A DNA stretch of 64,000 bases from Andreprevotia chitinilytica DSM 18519 (GTDB lineage Bacteria > Pseudomonadota > Gammaproteobacteria > Burkholderiales > Chitinibacteraceae): NCBI RefSeq assembly GCF_000711875.1, contig NZ_JONM01000010.1, forward strand, positions 121,796 to 185,795. The letters run 5' to 3'. The translations under genes and the position numbers were made by a program. This document shows positions 43,839 through 56,001 of the stretch, piece after piece. The notes beneath the pieces are model-generated. The model searched no databases. It saw only the letters and a program-made list of their open reading frames with translations, and was not told the DNA's origin. Within the stretch, counting starts at the first letter, position 1; every line of letters starts with the position of its first letter.

Positions 43839-44756
43839 ATGGACAGGCTGAGCGCAATGCAGGTGTTCGTAAAGGTGGTCGAAGCCGGTAGCTTCGTACG
43901 GGCGGCCGAGCTGCTGGATATCTCCACCACCGCCGCATCGCGCCTGGTGGCCGATCTGGAAAATCACCTCAACGCCCGGCTGCTGCAACGCACGACACGC
44001 CGGCTGAGCCTCACCGAAGCCGGCCGCGCTTACTTTGAGCGTGCCACGCAAATCCTGGCCGATATCGACGAAGCCGAATCGGCGCTGGGCAGCGAAACCG
44101 CAAAGCCCAGCGGCGTGCTGCGGGTGAATGCCCCAGTGTCGTTCGGTGTGCGACATCTCTCGGCCGTGCTGCCGCGTTATCAGGCGGCCTATCCAGACGT
44201 GCGGCTGGATTTCACTTTGTCTGACCGCGTGGTCGATCTGGTCGAAGAGGGTTACGACTTGGCGCTACGTATCACCAGCCAACCCGCGGGTAATCTGGTG
44301 GCACGCCGGATCGCGCCGATCCGCATCGCTGTAACCGCCGCCCCCGCCTACCTCGCCACCCACGGCACGCCGCAAATGCCGCAGGAGATCGCCGGGCACA
44401 ACTGTCTGATCTACAGCTACGGCGCGAACAGCGATGAATGGCGTTTCTTCGACCAATCCGGCAATGCGCAAACGGTGAAGGTGAAAGGAACACTGCGCGC
44501 CAACAATGGTGACTTGCTGGTCGCCGCCGCCCGCGCCGGCGAAGGGTTGATCCGCGAGCCGACGTTTCTGGTGGGCGATGATTTGAAAAGCGGCACGCTG
44601 GTGCATGTGCTGCCCGAGTTCACCATACCGGAACTGGCACTGTATGCGATCTACCCAAGCCGCCGTCACCTGTCGGCCAAGGTGCGCAGCTTTATCGATT
44701 TTCTGCTGGGGGAATGGGGCGAGATGCCGCCGTGGGATGCGTGGATGCAGGTCTGA
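43839..44756 (+). CDS. LysR family transcriptional regulator
   Basis: A 305-residue regulator with an N-terminal winged helix (MQVFVKVVEAGSFVRAAELLDISTTAASRLVADLENHLNARLLQRTTRRLSLTEAG) and a substrate-binding domain. The 'D-x-x-R/A-M-x-V-F-x-x-V' opening is the CrgA/DhaC-like subgroup. The ATG at 43839 was chosen. It is divergent from the NADPH-dependent reductase and followed by a REP-like hairpin, which separates it from a convergent NAD(P)-binding protein. Confidence 0.95.
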   Translation: MDRLSAMQVFVKVVEAGSFVRAAELLDISTTAASRLVADLENHLNARLLQRTTRRLSLTEAGRAYFERATQILADIDEAESALGSETAKPSGVLRVNAPVSFGVRHLSAVLPRYQAAYPDVRLDFTLSDRVVDLVEEGYDLALRITSQPAGNLVARRIAPIRIAVTAAPAYLATHGTPQMPQEIAGHNCLIYSYGANSDEWRFFDQSGNAQTVKVKGTLRANNGDLLVAAARAGEGLIREPTFLVGDDLKSGTLVHVLPEFTIPELALYAIYPSRRHLSAKVRSFIDFLLGEWGEMPPWDAWMQV

Positions 44757-44798
44757 CGAACATCTTGAACCACCGAGGACACGGAGAAACGCGGGTTT

Positions 44799-44872
44799 TG
44801 TAGGAGCGAGCTTGCTCGCGATGCGGCGTTGAATATTCCACCGTTGCCATCGCGAGCAAGCTCGCTCCTACA
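44799..44872. repeat. TGTAGGAGCGAGC hairpin, copy 3
   Basis: It has the same arms as at 28657 and 29688 (TGTAGGAGCGAGCTTGCTCG and its inverse), with a different loop. It is preceded by CACCGAGGACACGGAGAAAC, which is related to the outer arms of the composite repeat near 28600. It lies between convergent genes and could act as a terminator. Confidence 0.92.
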
Positions 44873-44937
44873 TAAACCTTCTATGCCCCACACAGCCTGG
44901 ACGGCTTGCCGGCCGGCTACATTGCATCCCCTGCAGA

Positions 44938-45579
44938 TCAATACGCCGCAGTAAACCGCTTCTGAATGTGCTTCGGCGTTTCAACTTCATCGATGATCGC
45001 CACCGCCAGATCGGCCGTGCTGATCTTGGCCGGGCCGTTGTCACCGAACAGCGGTTCTTCCAGACCCAGACGGTACTTGCCGGTGCGTTCGCCCGGCTCA
45101 AGGAATACAGCCGGGGAGACGAACGACCAGTCGAGCGAAGTCTCGTTCTTGATCAGATTCAGCGCCTCGCGGGCGGCCAGCGCGCCTTCTTTCCATTCAG
45201 CCGGGAATTCCGGCGTATCGACCAGCTGCAGGCCGGGCGCAATGAACAAGCTGCCTGCGCCACCAACGGCCAGATACCGCTTCACACCGGCTTGCTTCAC
45301 ACCAGCAGTAATCGCATTGAAGCCCTTCAGGAACAGTGCGCCAATATCCGGCTTGCCCCAGCCCGGGTTGAAGGCACTGATGACGGCATCGTGGCCGGCC
45401 ACGGCAGTGGCGATATCGGCGGCGTTATAGGCGTCGGCTTTCTTGGCGGTGAGCTTGGGGTGCTTGGGCAGCTTGTCGACGTTCTGCACGATGGCAGTCA
45501 CTTCAAAACCGCGCTCCAGCGCTTCGTTGAGGATGGCACTGCCTACGAAGCCGGATGCACCGATCAGGGCGATTTTCAT
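44938..45579 (-). CDS. NAD(P)-binding NmrA/SDR-like oxidoreductase
   Basis: A 213-residue atypical short-chain dehydrogenase: MKIALIGASGFVGSAILNEALERGFEVTAI holds the GxxGxxG dinucleotide site, and AGHDAVISAFNPGW fits the NmrA-like/YwnB group. It lacks a clear YxxxK catalytic pair, so it may be a sensor or reductase of unknown substrate. The ATG at 45579 has AGGAG upstream; the frame runs 42 codons further without support. It is convergent with the LysR gene. Confidence 0.88.
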   Translation of the reverse strand: MKIALIGASGFVGSAILNEALERGFEVTAIVQNVDKLPKHPKLTAKKADAYNAADIATAVAGHDAVISAFNPGWGKPDIGALFLKGFNAITAGVKQAGVKRYLAVGGAGSLFIAPGLQLVDTPEFPAEWKEGALAAREALNLIKNETSLDWSFVSPAVFLEPGERTGKYRLGLEEPLFGDNGPAKISTADLAVAIIDEVETPKHIQKRFTAAY

Positions 45580-45798
45580 GGTGTTTCTCCTAGGAAGATT
45601 TGTAGCGTTGACGGTGTCATCATGCGCGGTCCGATTGACGGAATAAACCCACCAATCGAGAACTGACTGTTCACCAATCAATGACAAAATCATCCACTCA
45701 ACCACCCGACTGTCGCGAGCATTCGGCGCATCGGTAGCCCGCTAGTAGGGCAAACGTTTAGAATCCGCCTTTGGCTTCAACAAACTACAAGTAAATCA

Positions 45799-46437
45799 AT
45801 GAATCATTACCCCCACCCCCTGATCGCCCGCGAAGGCTGGCCCTTCCTTGCCATCGCCGTGATCGTGTCCGCTGCCGTCACGTATTTCGCTGGCTGGTGG
45901 TCCACACCGTTGTGGATCATCACCCTGTTCGTGCTGCAATTCTTCCGCGATCCGGCCCGCACCATTCCGCAACAGGCCAACGCCATCCTGTCCCCAGCCG
46001 ACGGCCGCATCGTCGTCGTCGAGAACACCATCGACCCGTACCGCAATGTCGAAGCGCTCAAGATCAGCGTGTTCATGAACGTGTTCAACGTGCACTCCAA
46101 CCGCAGCCCGGTGGACGGCACGATCCAGAAAGTCGAATACAACGCCGGCTCTTTCCTCAATGCCGCGCTGGACAAGGCATCGAAGGAAAACGAGCGCAAC
46201 GCCGTGCTGGCCAAGCTGGATAACGGCGTCGAGATCACATTCGTGCAGATCGCCGGCCTCGTTGCCCGCCGCATCCTCTGCTACAAGAAAGCGGGCGATA
46301 GCCTGAAGCGTGGCGAGCGTTACGGTTTCATCCGCTTCGGCTCACGCGTGGACGTGTACTTGCCGACCAGCGCTCGCGCCAAAGTAGCGATCGGCGACAT
46401 CGTCAGCGCGACCGAGACCATCCTCGCCGAGCTGTAA
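45799..46437 (+). CDS. psd: Phosphatidylserine decarboxylase proenzyme
   Basis: A 212-residue decarboxylase of the short (archaeal-type) form, which makes phosphatidylethanolamine. The proenzyme self-cleaves at Gly-Ser within [13 protein letters not shown], giving a small alpha chain whose new N-terminal serine becomes the pyruvoyl group. The upstream region [17 protein letters not shown] has the conserved His residues. An N-terminal hydrophobic segment ([19 protein letters not shown]) likely anchors it in the inner membrane. It is followed by pssA 59 bases later, which makes its substrate. Confidence 0.97.
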   Translation: MNHYPHPLIAREGWPFLAIAVIVSAAVTYFAGWWSTPLWIITLFVLQFFRDPARTIPQQANAILSPADGRIVVVENTIDPYRNVEALKISVFMNVFNVHSNRSPVDGTIQKVEYNAGSFLNAALDKASKENERNAVLAKLDNGVEITFVQIAGLVARRILCYKKAGDSLKRGERYGFIRFGSRVDVYLPTSARAKVAIGDIVSATETILAEL

Positions 46438-46496
46438 TCGTTCCACGATCCAGCCGATCCGACCGAGTCCATCCTTTTCTCGCCACGAGTGCCGCC

Positions 46497-47276
46497 ATGC
46501 AGAAATTCAAACGCCCGATGAATTTGCGCCGTCAGAGTATTTATCTGCTGCCCAATCTATTCACACTGGGTGCGCTGTTTGGCGGCTTTTACGCCATCGT
46601 GTCGGCCATGAACGGCAAGTTCGAACACGCGGCGGTGGCGATTTTCATCTCGATGGTGCTCGATTCGCTGGATGGCCGCGTGGCGCGGATGACGCATACG
46701 CAATCAGAATTCGGCGCGCAATTCGACAGCTTGTCAGACATGGTGAGCTTCGGCGTTGCACCGGCGCTGGTGGCCTATGAGTGGCAGTTGTCCACTTTCG
46801 GCAAGCTGGGCTGGATGACGGCGTTTATCTACTGCGCTTGCGCAGCACTTCGGCTGGCGCGCTTCAATGCCAATATCGCCGTGATCGACAAGCGCTGGTT
46901 CCAAGGCTTGCCTAGCCCAGCAGCGGCAGCCTTGGTCGCGGGGCTGGTCTGGATCAGCCGTGAATTCAACGACGACCTGAACCCAATTGCGCATCTACTG
47001 CCCTACGCCGCACTGGTGATCACGCTGTTCGCCGGGCTGACCATGGTGTCCAACGTGCGGTTCTGGAGCTTCAAGGAGTTCAACGTCCGCAAGACCGTGC
47101 CATTTATGGCGATGGTTGTCGCGGTGCTGCTGCTGCTGGTCGGCGTGTCGCGCCCGGAGCTGATGGCGTTCTGCTTCTTCCTCGGTTATGCGGTATCCGG
47201 TTACATCTACTGGGCGTGGACCACGCTCAAGCCGAATAACAAAACGCCCCAACCGCCAACATCGGACAAGACTTAA
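46497..47276 (+). CDS. pssA: CDP-diacylglycerol-serine O-phosphatidyltransferase
   Basis: A 259-residue inner-membrane enzyme that joins CDP-diacylglycerol and serine to form phosphatidylserine. The CDP-alcohol phosphotransferase motif is complete: [23 protein letters not shown] (DG-x2-AR-x8-9-G-x3-D-x3-D). About six to seven membrane segments are visible. It comes directly after psd and before leuA, an order widespread in betaproteobacteria. Confidence 0.97.
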   Translation: MQKFKRPMNLRRQSIYLLPNLFTLGALFGGFYAIVSAMNGKFEHAAVAIFISMVLDSLDGRVARMTHTQSEFGAQFDSLSDMVSFGVAPALVAYEWQLSTFGKLGWMTAFIYCACAALRLARFNANIAVIDKRWFQGLPSPAAAALVAGLVWISREFNDDLNPIAHLLPYAALVITLFAGLTMVSNVRFWSFKEFNVRKTVPFMAMVVAVLLLLVGVSRPELMAFCFFLGYAVSGYIYWAWTTLKPNNKTPQPPTSDKT

Positions 47277-47339
47277 AGTCTAATTTCCGACAAAAAACCC
47301 CAGCCCCACCACCTTCCAGCAAAGAACCGCTCAAGACAT

Positions 47340-47368
47340 TTGACGGTTTGTCTATTTCGTCGTACGCT
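47340..47368 (+). promoter_or_regulatory. Candidate leuA promoter
   Basis: TTGACG (47340-47345) and TACGCT (47363-47368) are 17 bases apart. The minus-35 is a near-match, the minus-10 weaker. Predicted transcription would begin about 20 bases before the GTG at 47396. Confidence 0.4.
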
Positions 47369-47395
47369 CGGCATAACTATTCCGAGGGCTACGCC

Positions 47396-49192
47396 GTGCA
47401 ATTCGACATCGAACGCCTGATCACCGACTTCGGCGGTCCCGCCGCGCTAACGGATGCGCTTAATCAGGCGTTTCCCGATGACCCGGTAAGCCGCGCCGCC
47501 ATCTACAAATGGCGCGAGCGCGGCAGCTTGCCGCTGTCGCAAATCAACAAACTCGCGCAGCTGGCCGCCAGTCGCGGCCAACAATTCAATATCCACTCCT
47601 ACGCCGCCGGCGCCACGCCGACCGCCACCGCATCTACTTCGAGGGAAATCAGCATGGGCGACCGTCTCTATATCTTTGACACCACCTTGCGCGACGGCGA
47701 ACAGTCGCCCGGCGCATCGATGACCAAGGAAGAAAAAATCCGCGTCGCCCGCCAGTTGGAAAAACTCGGCGTGGACATCATCGAAGCCGGCTTTGCCGCC
47801 GCCAGCCCGGGCGATGCCGATGCGATCCGCACCATTGCCGGCATCGTCGAAAACTCGACCATCTGTTCGCTGGCCCGCGCCAACGAGCGCGATGTGCGTG
47901 CCGCTGGCGAAGCGATCAAGCCGGCCAAGCATGGCCGCATCCACACCTTCATCGCCACCAGCCCGATCCATATGGAAAAAAAGCTGCGCATGACGCCGGA
48001 ACAGGTCGTCGATGCCGCCGTCAAGGCGGTGAAGATCGGCCTCGAATACACCGATGACGTCGAATTCTCGGCCGAAGATGCACTGCGCTCGGATATCGAT
48101 TTCCTCGCGCATATCTTTGGCGAAGTCATCAAGGCCGGCGCCAAGACCATCAACGTACCGGATACCGTTGGCTACGCGGTGCCGATGCTCACCGAACGCT
48201 TCTTCCGCGAATTGATCGCCAAGACGCCGGGCGGCGACAAGGTGATCTGGTCGGCGCACTGCCACGATGACCTCGGCATGGCGGTGGCGAATTCGCTCGC
48301 AGCCGTGCTCGGCGGCGCGCGGCAGGTCGAGTGCACCATCAATGGCTTGGGCGAACGTGCGGGTAATGCCTCACTGGAAGAAGTCGTCATGGCCGTGCGC
48401 ACCCGCAAGGACGTGTTCGGCGTTGAAACACGCGTTGATGCCACGCAGATCGTGCCGGCGTCGAAACTGGTTTCGACCGTGACGGGTTACCCGGTGCAGC
48501 CGAACAAGGCCATCGTTGGCGCGAACGCGTTTGCGCACGAATCCGGCATCCACCAGGACGGTGTACTCAAGCACCGCGAAACCTACGAGATCATGAGCGC
48601 CGAATCGGTCGGCTGGTCTGCCAACCGTTTGACGCTGGGTAAGCTCTCCGGCCGCAACGCCTTCAAGACCAAATTGCAGGAAATCGGCATTACGCTTGAT
48701 AGCGAAGAAGCGCTCAACGCCGCCTTCGCCCGCTTCAAGGAGCTGGCCGACAAGAAGCGTGAAATCTTCGATGAAGACTTGCACGCCTTGGTATCGGACG
48801 AAATGGTGACGATCGAGCAGGAAACCTATCGCTTGGCCGCGCTCAAGGTCGTTTCCGAAACCGGCGAGGTACCGACCGCGAACCTGGTGATGACCGAGCA
48901 CGGTCACGAAAAACGCGCCGATTGCGAAGGCGATGGCCCGGTAGATGCCACCTTCAAGGCCATTGAAGCGATCGTGCACAGTGGCGCTGAGCTGCAGTTG
49001 TATTCGGTGAATGCAATCACGCAAGGCACCGATAGCCAAGGCGAAGTCACCGTACGCTTGGCGCGCGATGGCCGCATCGTCAACGGTCAGGGTGCGGACA
49101 CCGATATTCTGGTCGCCAGCGCCAAGGCCTATATCTCCGCATTGAACAAACTGGACAGCAAGATAGAGCGCACCCACCCGCAACCGGTGTAA
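47396..49192 (+). CDS. leuA: 2-isopropylmalate synthase with an N-terminal helix-turn-helix-like extension
   Basis: LeuA condenses acetyl-CoA and 2-oxoisovalerate, the first step of leucine synthesis. The usual enzyme corresponds to 47654-49192 (512 residues): [20 protein letters not shown], the metal-binding HxH in [15 protein letters not shown], and a C-terminal regulatory domain after residue 390. The frame is open upstream. A GTG at 47396, with GAGGG seven bases before it, adds 86 residues: [20 protein letters not shown] then [20 protein letters not shown]. That part looks like a small Cro-type helix-turn-helix, similar to what I recall as the carph-isopro domain. The internal ATG at 47654 has its own GAGGGA, so both forms may be made. 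Confidence 0.93.
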   Translation: MQFDIERLITDFGGPAALTDALNQAFPDDPVSRAAIYKWRERGSLPLSQINKLAQLAASRGQQFNIHSYAAGATPTATASTSREISMGDRLYIFDTTLRDGEQSPGASMTKEEKIRVARQLEKLGVDIIEAGFAAASPGDADAIRTIAGIVENSTICSLARANERDVRAAGEAIKPAKHGRIHTFIATSPIHMEKKLRMTPEQVVDAAVKAVKIGLEYTDDVEFSAEDALRSDIDFLAHIFGEVIKAGAKTINVPDTVGYAVPMLTERFFRELIAKTPGGDKVIWSAHCHDDLGMAVANSLAAVLGGARQVECTINGLGERAGNASLEEVVMAVRTRKDVFGVETRVDATQIVPASKLVSTVTGYPVQPNKAIVGANAFAHESGIHQDGVLKHRETYEIMSAESVGWSANRLTLGKLSGRNAFKTKLQEIGITLDSEEALNAAFARFKELADKKREIFDEDLHALVSDEMVTIEQETYRLAALKVVSETGEVPTANLVMTEHGHEKRADCEGDGPVDATFKAIEAIVHSGAELQLYSVNAITQGTDSQGEVTVRLARDGRIVNGQGADTDILVASAKAYISALNKLDSKIERTHPQPV

Positions 49193-49459
49193 TTCCTCCC
49201 CCCATCCGGCGTGCACTTTGTCAGCATCGCCTAGCCGTGCCCCGGCACTGTCTTCGGCTCGCTTTCGCGTTCACGCCGGATGGAATGAAGGAATAGCCGC
49301 CTTACCGGGCGCAGCTGGTTAGCGAATCGTCATGCACCGCAGCCCTCACAAGGGGCTGCAGGCGGGGCCAACTCAATGGCCCCGAAGCGAATGCCAAAGG
49401 CTACACAATGGCCTGAATGCACCTCGACTTGACCGTGTTTTACTTCTGTTCTGTTGATC
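49193..49459. other. Gap after leuA with a weak inverted repeat
   Basis: About 270 bases to the terminator. CATCCGGCGTG (49203-49213) is mirrored by CACGCCGGATGG (49275-49286), which could make a long loose hairpin. GTGAGGGC/GGGGCTGCAGGC text follows (49340-49370). I see no gene. Confidence 0.5.
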
Positions 49460-49476
49460 AAAACCAAAAAGCCGGC

Positions 49477-50501
<1,025 letters not shown>

Positions 50502-50537
50502 CTATTATACGAGCCAACCTTCATCTGACCGAACGCG

Positions 50538-51782
50538 ATGCGTCCAATCCAATTTCCGCCCCTGCCCAAATCGCTCGACTTCTTGAAGGACTGGCAGCGG
50601 CTGTTGGGATTTGGCCGCTTCGTCGGTGCCCGCCTGGGGGCCGACCGGTGCCTGCAAACGGCGGGCAGCCTGACCTACACCACGCTGCTGGCCATCGTGC
50701 CGCTGTTCACCATCGCGCTGACGCTGTTTTCCGCTTTCCCGATGTTCAGCGACTACAGCGGCCGATTCAGGATGTTCATCCTGTCCAATCTGGTGCCGGA
50801 TACCGCCGGGAAAGTCGTCGGCACCTATATGAAGCAGTTTTCCGATAACGCGGAAAAGTTGACCGCCGCCGGGACCATCGGTCTGGCTATCACCGCCTTG
50901 CTGCTGATGTTCACGATTGAAAAAACGCTGAACCAGATCTGGGGGGTGCGGCGGCCACGCGCCTTGCTGTCGCGCACGCTGATCTACTGGGCGACGTTGA
51001 CCTTGGGCCCGTTGCTGCTGGGCATCAGTTTGTCGCTGACTTCGTGGTTCTACCAAACGACCGGCATCGGCGGCAGCTTCCCGCTCATGCTGCGCCTCGG
51101 GCCATTGCTGTTGATCTTCGCCACGCTGACGCTGCTCTATATGGCTGTGCCGAATTGTTTTGTGCCACGCAGCCATGCACTCACCGCCGCAGTCGTGGCC
51201 GGCTTGCTACTAGAGATCATGAAAAACCTGTTCGGTCTCTACATCAGCCACTTCGGCAATTACAAGATGCTGTACGGCGCCTTCGCTGCCGCACCGATCT
51301 TTCTGCTTTGGCTCTACGTGTGCTGGGTGATCGTGCTGGGCGGGGCAGTGTTGTCAGCGTCGCTCTCGTACTGGCACGGTGACGGCTGGCGCTGGACGCG
51401 TCACGACGGCACACGTTTCGAGCAGGCGATCCGTATCCTGCTCACGCTGGCACAGGCGCACGCGAACGGCGAGATACTGCACATCGATACACTGCGCCGA
51501 CGCGTTGGGCTGGGACTGGATGCTACGAATGGACTGCTGGAAAGCATGGCCCAACGAGGCTGGGTTGAGGCGACGCGAGATGGAGAATGGCTGCTCGCTT
51601 CGGCCATTGAGCACATCCGGCTGCTCGACATTTTCGAGCAAGTCGTCACACCACTGACCGCTCACGCGGAAATCAAGCTGGAAGCAACCATCGCCGGCAT
51701 GCGGACGTCGCTCAATCAGACACTGGCGGACTATGCCGCCAGGGAAGAGGATCAGGCGCAGCCGGCAGCGAGGGCGGCCTGA
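50538..51782 (+). CDS. YihY/BrkB family inner-membrane protein
   Basis: A 414-residue protein of the YihY family (once called ribonuclease BN or BrkB). Six membrane segments lie in the first 290 residues, with [27 protein letters not shown] and the conserved [29 protein letters not shown]. The C-terminal 120 residues are a soluble winged-helix-like domain ([26 protein letters not shown]). Function remains unclear for the family. The end overlaps the convergent aroB gene by 31 bases. Confidence 0.93.
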   Translation: MRPIQFPPLPKSLDFLKDWQRLLGFGRFVGARLGADRCLQTAGSLTYTTLLAIVPLFTIALTLFSAFPMFSDYSGRFRMFILSNLVPDTAGKVVGTYMKQFSDNAEKLTAAGTIGLAITALLLMFTIEKTLNQIWGVRRPRALLSRTLIYWATLTLGPLLLGISLSLTSWFYQTTGIGGSFPLMLRLGPLLLIFATLTLLYMAVPNCFVPRSHALTAAVVAGLLLEIMKNLFGLYISHFGNYKMLYGAFAAAPIFLLWLYVCWVIVLGGAVLSASLSYWHGDGWRWTRHDGTRFEQAIRILLTLAQAHANGEILHIDTLRRRVGLGLDATNGLLESMAQRGWVEATRDGEWLLASAIEHIRLLDIFEQVVTPLTAHAEIKLEATIAGMRTSLNQTLADYAAREEDQAQPAARAA

Positions 51783-52831
51783 ATCGTCGGCACTTCAAGC
51801 TCGCCGATATAAGACTCGCCGAGCTTCTTCATCAAGATGAACTTGATCTTGCCGGCATCGACCTTCTTGTCCTGCGCCATCAGATCAAGGTAACGCTCTA
51901 CCCCGAGAACTGGCGCAGTAACGGGCAAACCCGCCTTCTGCAGCAGGTTCTTGATGCGCGCCACATCCGCATCGGACACGTTGCCAAGTTCACGCGATGC
52001 GAGTGCCGCCAGCACCATGCCTGCCGCCACGGCCTCGCCATGTAGCCATGCGCCGAAACCCAAGCCAGCTTCGACGGCGTGACCGAAGGTGTGGCCAAGG
52101 TTAAGCAAGGCACGTTGGCCGTGCTCTTTCTCGTCTGCAGCAACAATGCGCGCCTTGTTCTGGCAACTGTGCTCAACGGCGTAGGCCAGCGCTTCGGTAT
52201 CCCGCGCCATCAGCGCATCGATGTTTGATTCCAGCCACTCGAAGAACGCCAGATCGTCGATCAGGCCGTACTTGATCACTTCTGCCAAGCCGGCAGAGAA
52301 CTCGCGCGGCGGCAAAGTATCGAGCGTAGACAAATCCGCCAACACCAGCTGCGGCTGGTAGAACGAACCGATCATGTTCTTGCCCAGCGGGTGATTGATG
52401 GCCGTCTTGCCACCCACCGATGAATCCACCTGCGCCAGCAGCGTGGTTGGGATCTGGATAAATGGAACGCCACGCTGATAAACAGCGGCAGCAAAGCCGG
52501 TCATATCCCCAATCACCCCACCACCGAGCGCAATCAACGTCGTCTTGCGCTCGCAACGTGCTTCCAGCAGTCCGTCGAAGATCAGGTTCAACGTTTCCCA
52601 GGTCTTGAACTTCTCACCATCCGGCAACACGATGCAGTGCACCTGCACACCGGCTTGCTCCAATCCATGCTGCAGCGGGCCGAGATAGAGCGGCGCGATC
52701 GTCTCGTTGGTCACGATGGCGACACGCTTTTGTGGCAGTCGCCGGGTAATCAACTCGATCTGCCCGAGTAAATCACGAGCAATCAGGATGTCGTATGGGG
52801 CGTGGTCGAGGTCGAGCTTAACGGTGCGCAT
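51752..52831 (-). CDS. aroB: 3-dehydroquinate synthase
   Basis: A 359-residue enzyme of the shikimate pathway (second step, DAHP to 3-dehydroquinate; uses NAD and a metal). NAD-binding text is [20 protein letters not shown] and [21 protein letters not shown]; the metal-binding residues include E and H in [30 protein letters not shown]. It overlaps aroK by 14 bases (52818-52831) and ends inside the convergent YihY gene. Confidence 0.97.
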   Translation of the reverse strand: MRTVKLDLDHAPYDILIARDLLGQIELITRRLPQKRVAIVTNETIAPLYLGPLQHGLEQAGVQVHCIVLPDGEKFKTWETLNLIFDGLLEARCERKTTLIALGGGVIGDMTGFAAAVYQRGVPFIQIPTTLLAQVDSSVGGKTAINHPLGKNMIGSFYQPQLVLADLSTLDTLPPREFSAGLAEVIKYGLIDDLAFFEWLESNIDALMARDTEALAYAVEHSCQNKARIVAADEKEHGQRALLNLGHTFGHAVEAGLGFGAWLHGEAVAAGMVLAALASRELGNVSDADVARIKNLLQKAGLPVTAPVLGVERYLDLMAQDKKVDAGKIKFILMKKLGESYIGELEVPTIQAALAAGCA

Positions 52832-53360
52832 GGGTTTTCAGTTCGAGTTCGCGCAGCAAATGCTGGCATAGGTGCTGGACTGTCTGCTTGCTGGTATCGA
52901 TCACCAGATCAGCCACTTCGCGGTACAGCGGATCGCGTACCTCGAACAGCTGGCGCAGCTTTTCCCTGGGATTTTCGGTTTGTAGCAAGGGGCGATTACG
53001 GTCATGCATGGTACGGGCGTAGAGATCATCAACGCTAGCGCGCAAATAGATCGTGAGCCCACGTGACTTGAGCAGGGATCTGGTGTCCGGATTCAAAACC
53101 GCCCCGCCACCAGTCGCCAGCACCACATCCCGCATCTCGGTGAGCTCGGCAATCACTGATGCCTCGCGCGCCCGAAAACCTGCCTCGCCTTCAACTTCGA
53201 AGATCACCGGGATCTTTACCCCCGTGCGCGCCTCGATTTCGTGGTCCGAGTCATAAAAGGCGTGATCCGTGGCCCGGGCCAATGCCCGACCGATCGTAGT
53301 TTTGCCAGCCCCCATGAGGCCGACGAGAAAAAAATTGCCCGGCAGTTTCATGCCGGGCAT
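52818..53360 (-). CDS. aroK: Shikimate kinase
   Basis: A 180-residue kinase that phosphorylates shikimate. The Walker A is GLMGAGKTT, the shikimate-binding text [13 protein letters not shown], and [12 protein letters not shown] and ATGGGAVL follow. Starts at 53360 (MPGMKLPG) and 53351 (MKLPG) are both possible. AroK precedes aroB, and both follow the pil genes on the same strand, as in many beta- and gammaproteobacteria. Confidence 0.96.
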   Translation of the reverse strand: MPGMKLPGNFFLVGLMGAGKTTIGRALARATDHAFYDSDHEIEARTGVKIPVIFEVEGEAGFRAREASVIAELTEMRDVVLATGGGAVLNPDTRSLLKSRGLTIYLRASVDDLYARTMHDRNRPLLQTENPREKLRQLFEVRDPLYREVADLVIDTSKQTVQHLCQHLLRELELKTHAHR

Positions 53361-53395
53361 TGTAACCGATTGCTGAGCGGAGCTCAGCCGCTTGC

Positions 53396-55453
53396 TTATC
53401 GCAGTGTCAAATCGCTCTGCATCACACGCGGAGTGATGAAGATCAGCATCTCTTGCTTCTGATCTTTCTTCAGATTGTGTTTGAACAGGTTACCTACGAC
53501 CGGAATATCCCCGAGGAACGGCACTTTCTCTACGTCGTCGCTCAGCGTTTGCGTGTAGATGCCACCGATGACTACCGTACCACCGTTCTCAACCAATACT
53601 TTGGTGGTGATTTGCTTGGTATTGATGGCAGGCCCAGCGGTGGTATTCACGCCTTGACTGTCTTTGTTCACGTGTACATCCAAGATTACATTGCCATCTG
53701 GAGTAATTTGCGGCGTCACTTTCAGCGAAAGCGTGGCTTTCTTGAATGCAATGGTGGTCGCACCGTTTTGCGCCGATTGGGCGTACGGAATCTCCTGACC
53801 ATCTTCGATTACCGCTTCCACTTGGTCGGCAGTAATCAGGCGCGGACTGGAAATGATCTTGCCCTTGCTATCAGCCTCAAGCGCACTCAATTCGAGACCC
53901 AAGATCCAATTTGCACTCGATGCCACCAAGGCTAGTGTCGCTGGGGTACCTGCACCTGCGCCTACAGATGGGAGATTAATTCCTACCGGAATCCCCGTAC
54001 TCGTAGTCTTATTTGCAGGATTTGTTTCCAAGGTTGAGCTGGTACCAATATTCGTATTGCCGGTATGCCCCAATGTACCCCACCCAAGTCGAACACCAAG
54101 ATCACGAGCGAAGTTGTCGGTGGCTTCAACAATGCGCGCCTCAATCATGACTTGGCGCACCGGAATATCGATCTTGCTGATCAGCTCTCGAACCTGATCG
54201 AGCTTGGATGCAATATCCTGAACGATCAATGTGTTAGTACGCGGGTCAATCACTGCACTACCGCGTGCAGACAGGAACTTCTGCTTATCGTCTTTCAACA
54301 GCGTGACGAAATCTGCAGCTTTCTGGTACTTCAGCGCGAAGAACTCGGTGCGCGTCGGCTCAAGATCCGCAATTTTTTTCTTATCCTCAAGATCCTTGGT
54401 TTCCTTGGCGGCCAATTCGTCACGCGGGGCAATCCACACCACGTTGCCCGACTTGCGCTGATCCAAGCCCTTGGCTTGCAGAATGATGTCCAAGGCTTCA
54501 TCCCAAGGAACATCTTTCAGGCGAAGCGTCAGATTGCCGGTTACGGTATCGCTGGTGATGATATTCAGACCAGTAAACTCCGCAATAACCTGCAACACGG
54601 TGCGGATCTCAACATTCTGAAAGTTCAGCGAGAGTTTTTCACCCTTGTACGCCGGCTTAAGACCAGCCACCTTGCTTTGTGCCTCAACAGCGTTGCGAAC
54701 CTCGACAATAAAGCGGTTCTCCGTCTGATACGCCGAATACTCCCAGTTACCTTGCGGCGTAATCACCATGCGGGTCGCGCCACCCTGGGTGTAGGTATCG
54801 ACCTTTTGTACCGGGGTGCCAAAGTCTCCAACATCCATACTGCGCTCAAGCGCCTTGGGCAAGCTCGCCTTGCTGAAATCAACCACGAGCGTCTTGCCCT
54901 GCTGGCGGATATCGATACCGACATTGGCACTGCTCAGATCAACAACAACCTTGCCTTCGCCTGCCGTGCCACGACGAAAGTCGATGTTCTTGATCGAATC
55001 AGCCGTAGCGGACGGCTTGGATTCTGCAAATTGCGTCACGCTTTGCGTTGCAGCCGAAGCGCCCTGTGCACCATCCACAGTGATCAAGAGGCTGTTGCCG
55101 TCAACCTTGGTCTGATAACTCGCGGTCTTTTGCAGGTTGAGCACCAAACGAGTACGCCCACTTCCTTCCGCAATATTGACGGTACGCAGCGCAGCGCCAT
55201 TCACTGGTACCACATTCTTGCCAAACTGATTAGTGGTATTTGCGAAGTCGAACGCGATGCGCGGCGGCGTATTCACTGAGAAGCTCGTTGGCGTCGGCGC
55301 TGCACCACTAAAGGAGATCTTGAGGATCTGCTTTTCCGCCGAGACGGTACTGACCTCGACATTGGTGATTGTATTGTCTGCCGCGAAAGAAAATGCCGCC
55401 AACAGGGCGCAGCAGGCAGCAAACAAGCGCTGCAGGATCATGGTGTTATTCAT
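53396..55453 (-). CDS. pilQ: Type IV pilus secretin PilQ
   Basis: A 685-residue outer-membrane secretin through which the pilus passes. A signal peptide (residues 1-24, [15 protein letters not shown]) is followed by AMIN-type domains (25-270), an STN/N0 domain ([28 protein letters not shown]), an N1 domain and the secretin core ([55 protein letters not shown]). The family's final MLIFITPRV is present. The start at 55453 overlaps the pilP stop as ATGA. It is intact, unlike the secretin at 17958. Confidence 0.97.
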   Translation of the reverse strand: MNNTMILQRLFAACCALLAAFSFAADNTITNVEVSTVSAEKQILKISFSGAAPTPTSFSVNTPPRIAFDFANTTNQFGKNVVPVNGAALRTVNIAEGSGRTRLVLNLQKTASYQTKVDGNSLLITVDGAQGASAATQSVTQFAESKPSATADSIKNIDFRRGTAGEGKVVVDLSSANVGIDIRQQGKTLVVDFSKASLPKALERSMDVGDFGTPVQKVDTYTQGGATRMVITPQGNWEYSAYQTENRFIVEVRNAVEAQSKVAGLKPAYKGEKLSLNFQNVEIRTVLQVIAEFTGLNIITSDTVTGNLTLRLKDVPWDEALDIILQAKGLDQRKSGNVVWIAPRDELAAKETKDLEDKKKIADLEPTRTEFFALKYQKAADFVTLLKDDKQKFLSARGSAVIDPRTNTLIVQDIASKLDQVRELISKIDIPVRQVMIEARIVEATDNFARDLGVRLGWGTLGHTGNTNIGTSSTLETNPANKTTSTGIPVGINLPSVGAGAGTPATLALVASSANWILGLELSALEADSKGKIISSPRLITADQVEAVIEDGQEIPYAQSAQNGATTIAFKKATLSLKVTPQITPDGNVILDVHVNKDSQGVNTTAGPAINTKQITTKVLVENGGTVVIGGIYTQTLSDDVEKVPFLGDIPVVGNLFKHNLKKDQKQEMLIFITPRVMQSDLTLR

Positions 55454-55974
55454 TTTTTCTGCTCCGCTTCTTCCATGGTGAGACTGGTTGGCCGCTCCAC
55501 CCAATCTCCGCCACTATCCTCAACAATTTCTTTTAATTTGACTTCTGTTTCGGTGATTTCGGTCACCATCCCGAAATTCTGCCCCATATAACTACCAAGC
55601 TTTACCCGGTAGAGATTGCCGTCTGGGGCCCGAATCAACGCTTGCATGACTTTAGCCTGCTGCAGGGTGCCTACCATCCGCAGTTTCTCAAGATCGTAGT
55701 TTTCCAGCAGCTCTTTAGGGCGATTGGTATTCGGTGCCAAACCTGAATTCGAACTTTTCCTGGCGACTTCCATTTTGGACGGCCGGAACGGATCCGGTAG
55801 CGAAAACGCATCGTAAGTAAACGGTTGATACGGCTTCACTTCTGGCAGCGGCTCGACCTTGCCACGCAGTCCGCTTTCTTGTTCGCGCATCCAGTCCTTC
55901 AAATCGCCGTTCTGTTCGCCAAAACAACCGGATAAACCGATGGCAACCAGCACGAGTGTGAGATAGGTCTTCAT
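55450..55974 (-). CDS. pilP: Type IV pilus lipoprotein PilP
   Basis: A 174-residue inner-membrane lipoprotein with lipobox LSGC (residues 14-17 of MKTYLTLVLVAIGLSGCFG). The C-terminal domain has KLRMVGTLQQAKVMQALIRAPDGNLYRVKLGSYMGQNFG, the PilP homology domain that binds the PilQ N0 region. It bridges the inner-membrane PilMNO platform and the secretin. It sits between pilO and pilQ. Confidence 0.96.
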   Translation of the reverse strand: MKTYLTLVLVAIGLSGCFGEQNGDLKDWMREQESGLRGKVEPLPEVKPYQPFTYDAFSLPDPFRPSKMEVARKSSNSGLAPNTNRPKELLENYDLEKLRMVGTLQQAKVMQALIRAPDGNLYRVKLGSYMGQNFGMVTEITETEVKLKEIVEDSGGDWVERPTSLTMEEAEQKK

Positions 55975-56001
55975 GAATCCCTCTAGTGTCAGCTTGCCGA
56001 T

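Noticed and set aside
47348..47395. TTG at 47348 as the leuA start
   Set aside because: It would lie within the proposed promoter, and no ribosome-binding sequence precedes it. The GTG at 47396 is better.
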